A DNA stretch of 64,000 nt from Erinaceus europaeus. Taxonomy: Eukaryota > Chordata > Mammalia > Eulipotyphla > Erinaceidae. The stretch is from contig NC_080185.1 of NCBI RefSeq assembly GCF_950295315.1, positions 43,189,387 through 43,253,386 of the forward strand. The letters are read 5' to 3'. The translations under genes were made by a program, and so were the position numbers. Below the pieces are notes generated by a model, which did no database searches, was not told the DNA's origin, and worked only from the letters and a program-made list of their open reading frames with translations. Shown here one piece after another: positions 55,431 to 64,000 of this stretch (position 1 is the first letter of the stretch; each line of letters begins with the position of its first letter).

Positions 55431-55569
55431 AACAATAGGTTAAAGGAAAAACATGAAGCAAAATTCTCTACCACTTAACAAATTAGTTGCTATCTGAGTT
55501 AGAGAGCATCATCAGTTCTTACATGGAAATATTTCAAAATTGGAGTAAAAAAAAGTCAATACATGAGAA

Positions 55570-56475
55570 ACATTTTTTTCTTAGTTTAAATAGTTGAATT
55601 CTAGCCAACAGGTAAGCGAAACGATGATCAACACTACTGGTTATTAGGGAAATGCAAGCCAAAACCACAGTGAGCTATTACCTCACATCTACTAGGGTTA
55701 ACAAATACTGGCCAGGGTAGACTGCTGGTAGGAATGTCAACTGGAGTATCAGTATCGACTATAGAAAACAGCACAAAGGCTCCGCAACAAATTTAAAATA
55801 GAATTACCATGTGATCCTGCAGTCCCACTCCTGGGTGTATAGACAAAAGAAAGAAAGTCTGGCTCTCAAGGAGACATCTGCACTCTCATATCTACTGCAG
55901 TACCATTCACAATAGCCACAATAGAGGAACAACTCACATCCTAGCCACAGATGAATAGATACAGAAAACAATGTAGATACACAATGGAATTGTATTTCGC
56001 TTAAAAAAAAACACGTAGAGACTCTGTCATCTGCAGTAACTTTAGATGAACATGCGAGTGTGTTACAGTAAGTGAAACAAATCAGAGAAAGGCAAAGACT
56101 GTGATCTCGTGTGGAAGTTAAAAAAAGTGTTATATTCATAGAAGCAGGGTAGATAGTAGATTGTCAGAATCTGGGTGATGGGGACAACAATTAGTGAAAA
56201 GGTACTAACTTGTAGTTATAAGTTCTGGAGAGGGTCTAATCTACAGTATGAGAAATGTAATGAGTAATTCTGTATTGTATACTTGAAATCTGCTAAGAGA
56301 ATATTGGCAAGTGTCCTGGCCACAAGAAAAAGCCACCATGTGAGGTGATGGGTGTCTTAACTGGACACACTCACTTCACGTCATTATAGTGTGCACCGTA
56401 AAATGACTATACTGTGAAAACTAAACATATAATCTTTACTCATCAATCATACCTCAATAAAGTTGGAAAGATAGT
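55570..56475 (+). mobile_element. Old L1 3' part
   Basis: ATGCAAGCCAAAACCACAGT, TACTGGCCAGGGTAGACTGC, GGTAGGAATGTCAACTGG, CAGTCCCACTCCTGGGTGTA and CATTCACAATAGCCAC are ORF2-end wording. The 3' UTR ends near ACCTCAATAAAGTTGG. Of pan-mammalian age. Confidence 0.85.
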
Positions 56476-56479
56476 CAAC

Positions 56480-56617
56480 TCTGGGCTGGAAAAAATACCT
56501 CACTTGGGATAGTTCAACTGCTTTGCCATGTGTATGACCCAGGTTTAAGCCTGGTCCCCATCACATTGGAGGAAGCTTCAATGCTTTGGTTTGTCTCTGT
56601 CTCTCTTTCTGCCTACC

Positions 56618-56673
<56 letters not shown>

Positions 56674-56690
56674 TTAATGCTGTATTTATT
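56480..56690 (+). mobile_element. D-type SINE with (TTTC)n
   Basis: CTGGGCTGGAAAAAATACCT, TTTGCCATGTGTATGACCC, CATCACATTGGAGGAAGCTT, then (TTTC)n at 56621-56673. Confidence 0.75.
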
Positions 56691-57102
56691 TTCTTTTAAT
56701 GAAAGAGAGATACAGAGAGAAAGACTAGAGCACTGAGAGAGAAAGAGAGAGAGACAGAGACCAGAACACATAGCTCTGATTCCTGGCATTCAGTGTCATT
56801 CCCTAAATAGTTCCTACCAGCATCTATGATGAGCTGAAAGGCCAACGGAGGGATAAAGGGCTGTTCGATCAGCATTTCACACAGAAACAGAGAAAAATGT
56901 CACTTAGTGGCCCTTGTGCCACATTGCTGACCACTGGGGAATCAGAAGCCCTTGAAGATCACAACTACCAATTTAAAGGTTAGCGCAGATACCCTTCCTC
57001 CGCTGAATCATCTCCTAGGCAGAGGTAGAGACAGAAATAGAGATAGATATATAGATATTCCCATACATCCACCCATCTATCCATCCTCCATCATTTCTTC
57101 CT

Positions 57103-57152
57103 TCCATCCATCCATCCATCCATCCATCCATCCATCCATCCATCCATCCATC
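57103..57152. repeat. (ATCC)n microsatellite
   Basis: About 12 units; on either strand it reads open in all frames, so any long frame across it is spurious. Confidence 0.95.
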
Positions 57153-57369
57153 CTACCTACATATATAGCGAAATCACGAATCATTGTGTAAAATGAAGGT
57201 TCTGTTCAAATGTAAATCTCCTTTTGAAGCTTATCAGCTGATCAGATATCTCTGTGAGAAAAGAAAGGAGTAGCACAGATTTGGAGATAGGAGACAGCCA
57301 CAGGCAAGCCATTCCTTACTTTGGGGTGCTGTCCTGAGCTACTTCTGGCCACAGCCCCCATGGGATGCC

Positions 57370-57655
57370 AGCACTACATATTCTAGTTTACTCCCCCTGC
57401 CCCTTTTTCCTCTCTTATCTCCAGGGTTTCATCATACCAGGCTGACAATTTCAGATAGAAGAAGGGAGGAAGGGAAGAAGTAAGGGAGGGACAGAGGGAG
57501 AGGGAAAAAGGGAGACTGGGGTGGGGGGAGAGGAAATGTGACCAGAAAAGAGCGTGTAGCTCCAAAACTTTCTTCCATACTGTGGGAACCGGGTTCAAAC
57601 CCAGGTCTTACACACGGCAAAGGTACACACTATCCAAGTGAGGTATTTCACCAGA
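57370..57655 (-). mobile_element. D-type SINE with purine-rich body
   Basis: CCAGGGTTTCATCATACCAG, purine tract, GAACCGGGTTCAAACCCAGG, and ATCCAAGTGAGGTATTTCAC (reverse of the D head). Confidence 0.65.
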
Positions 57656-58127
57656 TCTACCCCACACACACACACACATTTAACAGGAAAAGCAGGCAAA
57701 AATAATTCCTCAAAAAGTCTTTCAAAAGAAACAACAACAACAACAAAAAAGAAGTAGTCTCAGTGTCAGAGCTCAGAATTAGTCAGCACACAAAGCAGAT
57801 GACATTCTTGGGGATGGAGCAGCTGGTGAACATCTGCTAGGCAAGAGAACACAAAACCCAAGTGTCTCATAAACAAAGTTCATTCTGAATGGACAATGGT
57901 TCCAGTCAAAGTGGAGAAATTCTGTAGCACGTGTAGTCTCTACAGAGTCTGTCTGAACAAGGTAGCTCAGAGCCACAAGAATTCATTAGCTGGGGTCCAT
58001 GCCTGAGGTGCCACACCAAATGTTCCTGGAAACAGTTTTACACACAGGAAACCACCTTTGTAGTCATAACGATAGGTTGTGTTCACTACAGCAAGTCACT
58101 TAATCTCTCGGAGTCCTTTCTCACAAA
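57656..58127. other. Intron, unassigned
   Basis: Short CA (57665-57679) and CAA runs. Nothing else recognised. Confidence 0.35.
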
Positions 58128-59450
58128 GCAATACACCTTTCCCATATTTGGGAGCTACCCTCTTCCCTGATCCAGCTTTCTGGTCCTTTTACCAACCATG
58201 ACATCATCTCACCCAGACAATAATTTGGGTCTACCTGCATATCAGATGTCAGGATCAGGAAAAAAAAATACTAGTATAGTCATGAGCCCTTTGGAATATA
58301 CCTAAAATAGGCATATTAACTATCTGCAAAATGGAGACACCCCCTCCTAACTCTTCATCTGAACTATTCCAGCCTTTAGGTTCATGATTAGTCAACAATT
58401 TGTTTGGCTTTGTATGTTAATCCTTTTTTCAGCCACCAGGTTCAAGATGCTACCATGATGCCAACCGGACTTCCCTGGGCAGACAACCCCACCAATGTGT
58501 CCTGGAGTTCCGCTTCCCCAGGGGACCACCCCACTGTGGGACCCTGCATAAGCTGAGGTCAACTATGGCGCAGAGGGGACCCCTGGATGCCTGGAGGTAA
58601 AGGCTTTCTGTCAGTCTCCCCAAGGGCTTTTTCGCCTCTATGGGTTGAGTAAGAGAGAACTTGCTGAACAGGTCCCAGCCCACCTGTAAGCCTCCTTCGA
58701 GCAGGGGCTCATGTCCCCTCTATGTTAGCTGGTGGTTTTGCTCCCTCGTTCCCCAAACTAGCTTGACCACTTACCCAATGGTTAATGGAAAGACCCTCAC
58801 CATTTCCCTGTTTCCCACTCTCCTGACCATATATTGTGTAAACAAGTAACTGTCTCTGAAGACCCTCAGTCCCTCCCTCCTCCCTTAACATTCCTGACCA
58901 TATAAGCCTAGGCCAGAGCTGCCCTGCTCTTCCCCCTACCCCAACCTATAAAAACTCTTGCTTGCCATACAATAAATGCACTATTCATAGGCAAATGGTG
59001 TCCTAGGGTGACCCCGGCTTTGTCTCTTGCTGCGATCCACAGGGACAGACCACCAGCATACTCACCCCTGCTTCCCTTGATTTGACTTATTTGCCCCCTC
59101 CTCTGGTGTGCAAAAGAGTGGGTCAGCTGGCATGGTCGAATTGAGAAGCGGGGTCCTCATCAGGACCCCGACACCCCACTAGGGAAAGAGAGAGACAGGC
59201 TGGGAGTACAGATCAACCTGTCAATGTCTATGTTCAGCGGGGAATCAATTACAGAAGCCAGACCTCCCACCTTCTGCATCCCATAATGACCCTGGGTCCA
59301 TAGTCCCAGAGGGATAAAGAATAGGGAAGCTATCAGGGGAGGGAAGGGGATATGGAGTTCTGGTGGTGGGAATTGTGTCTTGTACCCCTCTTATCCTATG
59401 GGTTTTGTCAATGTTTCCTTTTTATAAATAAAAAATTGAAAAAAGATGAA
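58128..59450 (+). mobile_element. R-family long form 2, direct arm, split by a solo LTR
   Basis: Left part 58128-58534: ACACCTTTCCCATATTTGGG, CAGACAATAATTTGGGTC, ATTCCAGCCTTTAGGTTCAT and CACCAATGTGTCCTGG. Right part 59174-59450: CACTAGGGAAAGAGAGAGAC, CATAATGACCCTGGGTCC, TTCTGGTGGTGGGAATTG, ATCCTATGGGTTTTG and an A-rich tail. The halves are contiguous in intact copies. Confidence 0.92.
58535..59173 (+). mobile_element. Solo LTR of an endogenous retrovirus (639 bp)
   Basis: Begins TGTGGGACCC and ends GGACCCCGACA, flanked by an exact 6-bp duplication CCCCAC (58529-58534 and 59174-59179). It has a TATA box TATAAAA at 58947-58953 and AATAAA at 58971-58976, only about 20 bp apart, so R is short. 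6-bp duplications are usual for class II (ERVK-like) elements, but class is inference. No internal viral genes remain. Confidence 0.93.
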
Positions 59451-59459
59451 AGCAAATTT

Positions 59460-59820
59460 TGTGGATTGTTATGAGCTACTCTATTAAGGTGTACCTAGGA
59501 AAGTACTGTGGGCACATCTTAAATGCTTCATAGCCCTACAAGAAAGATTAAGCGGACTTACATAAAAGGAAAATATTAAATGCCCTCACTCCTATGGGGA
59601 TCACAAACACAGCAAGGGACCAAGTCAAGTCACTGAGAACAGGTTTTTAGACTCTGGCCATATAGCTGGAATTATTAACGGAGACTAGGAGTGGAGAGTG
59701 GGCCACTGGGGTGGGCGACTCCTGTGGAATTTGGTGAGAAGATACTGGTACTCTGGTCATGGGTGAAGTGTGGCAACGCATTCTGCAGAGATGAGAAATT
59801 GTACTTGAAAGGCATGTACA
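59460..59820 (+). mobile_element. Old L1 3' UTR fragment
   Basis: GGGGATCACAAACACAGCAA, TAGGAGTGGAGAGTGGGCC, CATGGGTGAAGTGTGGCAAC and GATGAGAAATTGTACTTG. Confidence 0.55.
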
Positions 59821-59821
59821 A

Positions 59822-60000
59822 AATCAGGTGGTGGTACACGTGGTAGAGTGCATGTGTCACCATGTACAAGGACTCAGTTTCACGCTTCTGGTCCCCTCCT
59901 GTAGGGGAAAGCTTCATGAGAAGTGGAACAGTGCTCTGAGTGTCTCAGTTTCTCTCTTTTCCTCTTTATCTCAATTCGTCTCACCCTATAGAAATGGCAA
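59822..60000 (+). mobile_element. SINE family A, diverged
   Basis: CAGGTGGTGGTACACGTGGT, AAGGACTCAGTTTCACGC and AGGGGAAAGCTTCATGAGAA. Confidence 0.75.
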
Positions 60001-60012
60001 AAAAAAAAAAAG

Positions 60013-60540
60013 GGAGTCGGGCGGTAGTGCCGCGGGTTAAGCGCACGTGACGCAAAGCACAACTTTTTTTTGTACATGCTTAAGGATCCCAGTTCAAGCC
60101 CCTGGCTCCCCACCTGCAGGGGAGGTGAAGCAGGCAGTGAAGCAGGTCTGCAGGTATCTCCTTTTCTCTCCCCCTCTCTGTCTTCCCCTCGTCTCTCTGT
60201 CCTATTCAACAACGACGACAACAATAATAACTACAACAATAAAACAAGGGCAACAAAAGGGAATAAATAAATATTTTTTAAATGGCAAAAAGAAATGAAA
60301 GAAAGAAAGAAAGGAAGGAAGGAAGGAAGGAAGGAAGGAAGGAAGGAAGGAAAGGAAAGGAAAGGAAAGGAAAGGAAAGGAAAGGAAAGGAAAGGAAAGG
60401 AAAGGAAAGGAAAGAAAAGAAAAGAAAAGAAAAGAAAAGAAAAGAAAAGAAAGACTGCTGGGAGCACTGAAGTGGCCATGCAGGCACCAAGCCCTAGTGA
60501 TAACCCCAGTGACAAAAATATACAAATAATAAAAATAAAG
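60013..60540 (+). mobile_element. SINE family B with an expanded purine tail
   Basis: Head GGGAGTCGGGCGGTAGTGCC, CAGTTCAAGCCCCTGGCTCC, ACAACGACGACAACAATAAT and GGGAATAAATAAAT. The tail at 60296-60453 is a large GAAA/GGAA/AAAGG/AAAAG repeat. Long-tail wording resumes at 60460 (CACTGAAGTGGCCATGCAGG). Confidence 0.88.
60296..60453. repeat. Compound purine repeat: (GAAA), (GGAA), (AAAGG), (AAAAG)
   Basis: Period changes from four (60296-60352) to five (60353-60453) along one uninterrupted purine run. Confidence 0.95.
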
Positions 60541-60544
60541 CATG

Positions 60545-60890
60545 TCGGTTGGGCCATGGTGTACCCAGTAGAGCGCACACGTTACTATGGTCAAAGGCCC
60601 AGGTTCAAGTCTCTAGTTCCTACCAACAGGTGGAAAGTGTCATGAGCAGTAAAGCAGGTCTGCAGGTATTTTTCCTTCTTGCTCTTTCTCTACCTTCCCC
60701 TCCCCTTTCAATTCCTCTCTGTCTCTATAAAACAAGGGAGGAAGGAAGGAAGGAAGGAAGGAAGGAAGGAAGGAAGGAAGGAAGGAAGGAAGGAAGGAAG
60801 GAAGGAAAAAATGGTTGGTGGGAGAACTAGAATGGCCATGCAGGCACTGAGCCCCAGAGATAACCCTGGTAGAGAATCTATAGATAAAAT
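60545..60890 (+). mobile_element. SINE family A with (GGAA)n tail expansion
   Basis: TCGGTTGGGCCATGGTGTAC, CCCAGGTTCAAGTCTCTAG, AAAGCAGGTCTGCAGGTA, (GGAA)n at 60737-60806, then GAATGGCCATGCAGGCACTG. Confidence 0.85.
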
Positions 60891-61324
60891 GAAGACCTCA
60901 AAAAAACAAAAAACTATGCACTTTGAAGACAGGCTTTTGCTAAAATCTTAACGCTACACTTACTGGAACTGTGACCTTACAGAGTCATTTCTGAGCCTGA
61001 GTTTTTTTTTTTTTTCATCTTTCCAATGAGGAACAGAAACAATAGGAGCCAGTTCTTGGGGGGTGGGGGCTTACTATGAAGACCAAATAAGAAAATTCCA
61101 ATACAAGGATTATTCAGCACCCGGTACCCAGTGATGGCTCAATGGCTGTTAGCGACTGCCATCTCCTCCTCTGCAGAGCAAGCACTCAACTCCTTAGAGG
61201 AGGCTCATACTTTCTGGTGGCAAGGAAAGGCTTCCCACACATGTGACCAGCTGAAGTTGCAGTCCAGAAACCAGTGCCAAATGAGTAACATGAGCAGCCA
61301 GCATTTCAGGGTTTCAGTCTGAAG

Positions 61325-61545
61325 CAGCAGCACACCCAGTTACCCAGTAGAGTACCCACATCACCATGCACAACAAACCCAGGTTCACATCCACGCTCCC
61401 TATCTGTGGGGGTGAGGGTGGGGATGGGGAGTATCATGAGTGGTAAAGCAGTATTGCAGATATCTCCTTTCTTCTCTCCCAAACTGATGCTCCCCTCTCA
61501 ATTTCTGTCTCCATCAAATAATAATACAGAATGAAAGAGATCACT
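61325..61545 (+). mobile_element. SINE family A, diverged
   Basis: ACCCAGGTTCACATCCACGC, GAGTGGTAAAGCAGTATTGC and CTCAATTTCTGTCTCCATC. Confidence 0.7.
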
Positions 61546-61650
61546 GTCTGACACCAGGCACAAAAGTTAAAATAAAAAAAGGGTTTTTAACATAACTTTT
61601 TTTTTAAGTTAAAGACATGGATGGTACACTTGAAACAACAAAATACTTAA

Positions 61651-61850
61651 NNNNNNNNNNNNNNNNNNNNNNNNNNNNNNNNNNNNNNNNNNNNNNNNNN
61701 NNNNNNNNNNNNNNNNNNNNNNNNNNNNNNNNNNNNNNNNNNNNNNNNNNNNNNNNNNNNNNNNNNNNNNNNNNNNNNNNNNNNNNNNNNNNNNNNNNNN
61801 NNNNNNNNNNNNNNNNNNNNNNNNNNNNNNNNNNNNNNNNNNNNNNNNNN
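61651..61850. other. Assembly gap (200 N)
   Basis: Exactly 200 N bases. True size and content are unknown; frames reported across it are meaningless. Confidence 1.
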
Positions 61851-62224
61851 GGGCCAGTCCACAGCACTTGGTCTCTGAGCTTAGCCCTCAGTCACAGGGC
61901 TGTGACAGGTGGTCAGCAAGTCAGAGTCGCGGTATCTGTGGTCTGCAGGCGCCATCTCATGGAAGCTCTATGCCTGTGACATCAGCATGCTCCAACTGGG
62001 CCCAGGTTGCAAATTTTGCAAAAGAACCAATGGAGGTGGCCATCATTTGGTTTGTGGCTCTAACCCAAGTGTCAACTGTGCCCCCAGTTGAGCTCAAACT
62101 TTACCATGTGCAAGGACCAGGATTCAAATCCACCAGCAGCACATAGGAGCACCAGGCACAAGGAAAGCATCATGACATAATACAGAAGTGTTCTGTGCCT
62201 CATATGCTCTCTGTCACTCAGTCT
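61851..62224. other. Intron right of the gap, SINE debris
   Basis: 62085-62215 is a diverged D/A-type SINE (GTGCAAGGACCAGGATTCAA). The rest is unassigned. Confidence 0.4.
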
Positions 62225-62229
62225 CTGTC

Positions 62230-62715
62230 TAAGAAAAAAGAAGAAGGAGAAAGAGGAGGAGAGGGGAGGGGGAGGAGAGGGAGGAGGGGGAGGAGGGGGA
62301 GGAGGGGAAGAATCCACTAGGAGTGATGGCAATTACACAAAGATCCTTTGAACATGGAGGTAGGAGGAGAAGGACAAGGTGGAGGAGGTGGGGATAGGGA
62401 GAAAATAGGAGGGGAGGGGAGGGAGAAGAGGAAGTGGAGAAGTAGGAGAGGAGGAGAAGGGAGAGAAGGAGGAGAAAAAGGAGGAGAGGGAGTTGAAGGA
62501 GGAAGGTGGAAGAGAAGGAGGACAAGAAGGAGAAGAAAGAGAGGAGGAGGGAGAGAAGGAAGAAGAGTAGAAGGAAGATGAAGAGAAGTAGAAGACAAGG
62601 AAAAGGAAGAGGAAGGGAAGGAGGATGAGGAGGAGGCAGAGAGACAGAGAAGGGGAAGGAAGGGAAGAAGGAAAAGGAGGAAGGGAGGAGAACAGGAGAA
62701 AGAGGAGGAGGAGAA
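62230..62715. repeat. Long polypurine tract (GGA/GAA-rich), about 485 bp
   Basis: Almost pure A/G with few interruptions (for example 62310-62360 and 62376-62400). Complex GGAGG/GAAGA variation, not a simple single-unit repeat. Every frame is open, so the long frames are artefacts. It probably grew from a SINE A-rich or CT-rich end. Confidence 0.93.
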
Positions 62716-63029
62716 ATGTTTGCAACCTCTAAAGGGTCAGGCTGGAACTGACACCCTCTGCTTGCACCACTTTCTGCTCAGCACTCCACAGGGACCTCTG
62801 TACCCAGCACATAGCAGACTCCAGCCACCCTAAATAGACACAAGACAGTGGCGGCTAACTCTTTCAACTGCCCACATACTCTCGGAAAAAGGAGCCAGCT
62901 AGCCAAGATTCCTGTCCTCCGCCCTGGTAAGCTTTCCTACAGCCTCTCTGGTGACACCAACTTCCTTTCAGTCTCTTCCAAGACCCAAGCTCATTCTTCC
63001 CTGTGGTTCCCTGCTCCCCCTTGGATCAT

Positions 63030-63290
63030 CACACCGCTCGCCTCCCCTCATCACTCCAGTCTCCTCTCAAATGTCCTCCTCGCCACTGGCCTCGCTACAG
63101 GTGACCCGCCCTACCTAGGAGGGTCCAGAGCTCATTCTCTGTCATCACAAGCGGATCTTCTCCATAGCATTCCTTCTCTGAAATTAGCTGTCTGGCTTAC
63201 ATCTGTATGTTCTAGTGCTGGGAATTGTTCGTCGGGTCTCATGAGCATATAAAGGAAAGTCTGGCACAGAGGAGACATGTAATGAACTTT
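63030..63290 (+). mobile_element. LINE-2/MIR-like remnant
   Basis: CCAGTCTCCTCTCAAATGTC and CTCCTCGCC, then AAAGTCTGGCACAGAGGAGA and ATGTAATGAAC, follow the 3' end of L2 (contexts like tgctcaaatgtcacctcctc and tgcctggcacatag). Very diverged. Confidence 0.5.
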
Positions 63291-63730
63291 TTCGGTCTTT
63301 TTCAGCAGCAGGTGGCGATGGTGACGGTGAAGGAGAAGAGCACAAGACTGGCAATGAGTGAGTTCCTGGGTCCATTTCCCAGCACTGTAAATGCCATAGG
63401 AACACTCTGGCCTCAGTATCTCCTTTCCTCTGTCTTAAGATATCAGATTCTGAACAGATGAATGAATGCATGATGATGTAAGGCACGGTTTGATCTTGTG
63501 CTTAATACTACCATTAACCTACCCACACACCTTCCTTCAGGCTCTAGTTTAGATGAGAAGTGTCTTCATTATCATCATCATTATCATCATCATGTGATGA
63601 GTCCAGGCACTCTGGTTCATATATCTGTCTAAAGACTGCACTGCAAGATAATTTGAATTATAGAAGGAGAAAAAAAACACCCAAGTAAGCACAGATATCT
63701 GAAAGGAAAACAGCAACTACAACAACTTAC
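63291..63730. other. Intron adjoining the first readable exon
   Basis: Includes an (ATC)n run at about 63567-63597. Otherwise unassigned. Confidence 0.45.
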
Positions 63731-63882
63731 ATGGAACACGTTAGATGTATCAGATTGGGTGTTGTTGACTTCTATTTGGTAAGATAAGCAGCTTCTTTGA
63801 AAATTCTGTGGATTCTTCCATCTCACATACAAGTTGCCATTTTGGAAGAACAGACTTTTAATATGTGGAGGGCCGGGCTTCA
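63731..63882 (-). CDS. IL13RA1: IL13RA1 exon: first half of the third fibronectin-III domain
   Basis: 152 nt. The acceptor is CTCTCAG, and the exon starts with the last two bases of a split Val codon (G|TG). It ends with a His codon in phase 0 before a perfect GTAAGT donor. It encodes a split Val plus 50 residues, starting KPGPPHIKSLFF and including LYVRWKNPQNF and YQIEVNNTQ, matching the start of the membrane-proximal FNIII domain (D3) of IL13RA1. One Cys lies in QRSCLSY. NNT is an N-glycosylation sequon. Probably exon 6 if the human 11-exon layout holds. It lies at the right end of the window; the preceding exon is not present. Confidence 0.95.
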
Positions 63883-64000
63883 CTGAGAGTCAGAAAGAGA
63901 TGAATGTGCATTAGTTTCCAGAATTTATTGACACAGGGATGAAACAATAGTGATGGTCACAATGTTACACTGCAATACAGCTGACTGCTTTTAATAGCCT

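Larger units (their letters stand above)
18003..63882 (-). other. IL13RA1: IL13RA1 locus, 3' half of the gene (six exons plus 3' UTR)
   Basis: Interleukin-13 receptor alpha-1 pairs with IL-4R alpha at the plasma membrane to form the type II IL-4/IL-13 receptor, which signals through TYK2/JAK and STAT6/STAT3 (established knowledge). Six minus-strand exons join in frame. Intron sizes in transcript order are about 10.4 kb, 379 bp, 4.3 kb, 2.4 kb and 25.1 kb. Joined phases are consistent throughout, with no stop or frameshift, so the gene looks functional. The last 198 codons are present. From memory, human needs 202 for the same stretch, starting near residue 226 of 427. IL13RA2 is excluded because the long tail with Box 1 and the two tyrosines is typical of RA1. 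The 5' exons and promoter lie outside the window. Introns are filled with lineage-specific SINEs, L1s and LTRs, listed separately. Confidence 0.95.

Noticed and set aside
60202..60645. Open frames of repeated KERKG or FLSFP motifs
   Set aside because: Products of the GAAA/AAAGG microsatellite in a SINE tail.
61604..61979. Frames across the N run
   Set aside because: They contain unknown bases and are artefacts.
62333..62725. Long open frames of Ser/Pro/Leu-rich or Glu/Arg-rich proteins
   Set aside because: They only reflect a polypurine tract, which has few stop codons on either strand.
20792..63882. The gene could be IL13RA2 rather than IL13RA1
   Set aside because: The long tail with Box 1 PPIPDPG and HWKKYDIYEK is characteristic of RA1; RA2 has a short tail without Box 1.

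Overview
This is a mammalian, single-gene, intron-dominated window. The SINE families are the strongest species clue. Two abundant tRNA-headed types recur on both strands (consensus heads like GGGCTGGGCGGTGGC and GGAGTCGGGCGGTAG). I recognise these as typical of the hedgehog genome (Erinaceidae, probably Erinaceus). That assignment rests on pattern memory and was not searched.

The only host protein-coding gene I can support is the 3' half of IL13RA1 (interleukin-13 receptor alpha-1), on the minus strand. Six exons are readable with intact GT..AG splice sites and compatible phases: 63731-63882, 53328-53363, 52816-52948, 48429-48525, 45984-46068 and 20792-20884. Together they encode about 198 residues: most of the third fibronectin-III domain with its WSNWS box, the transmembrane helix, the proline-rich Box 1 and the full cytoplasmic tail to the stop codon. 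The upstream exons lie beyond position 64000. The final intron is about 25 kb. The 3' UTR probably runs to about 18000. IL13RA1 is X-linked in placental mammals, so the window is probably X-chromosomal.

Layout. 1-18000, downstream of the gene: a near full-length but dead L1 (1940-8665, minus) that keeps its 5' UTR, followed by a dense retroposon field. 18000-20884: last exon and 3' UTR. 20885-45983: last intron, rich in SINEs, with two old DNA-transposon copies, a solo LTR and other insertions. 45984-53363: four closely spaced exons. 53364-63730: intron with older L1s, a second solo LTR, long purine repeats and a 200-base N gap. 63731-64000: first readable exon and its upstream splice site.

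The most interesting non-genic structure is an A-tailed retroposon family, labelled 'R' here, with about ten copies. Its body contains long inverted-repeat arms, and different copies keep different arms. Other points of note: a small retroposon that joins an LTR-like 3' part to a SINE 3' end, a U2 snRNA fragment, a tail-to-tail SINE pair, and an apparent four-codon loss beside a splice site in IL13RA1. No CRISPR, operon or prokaryotic feature is present, and I found no evidence of a new multi-gene system.
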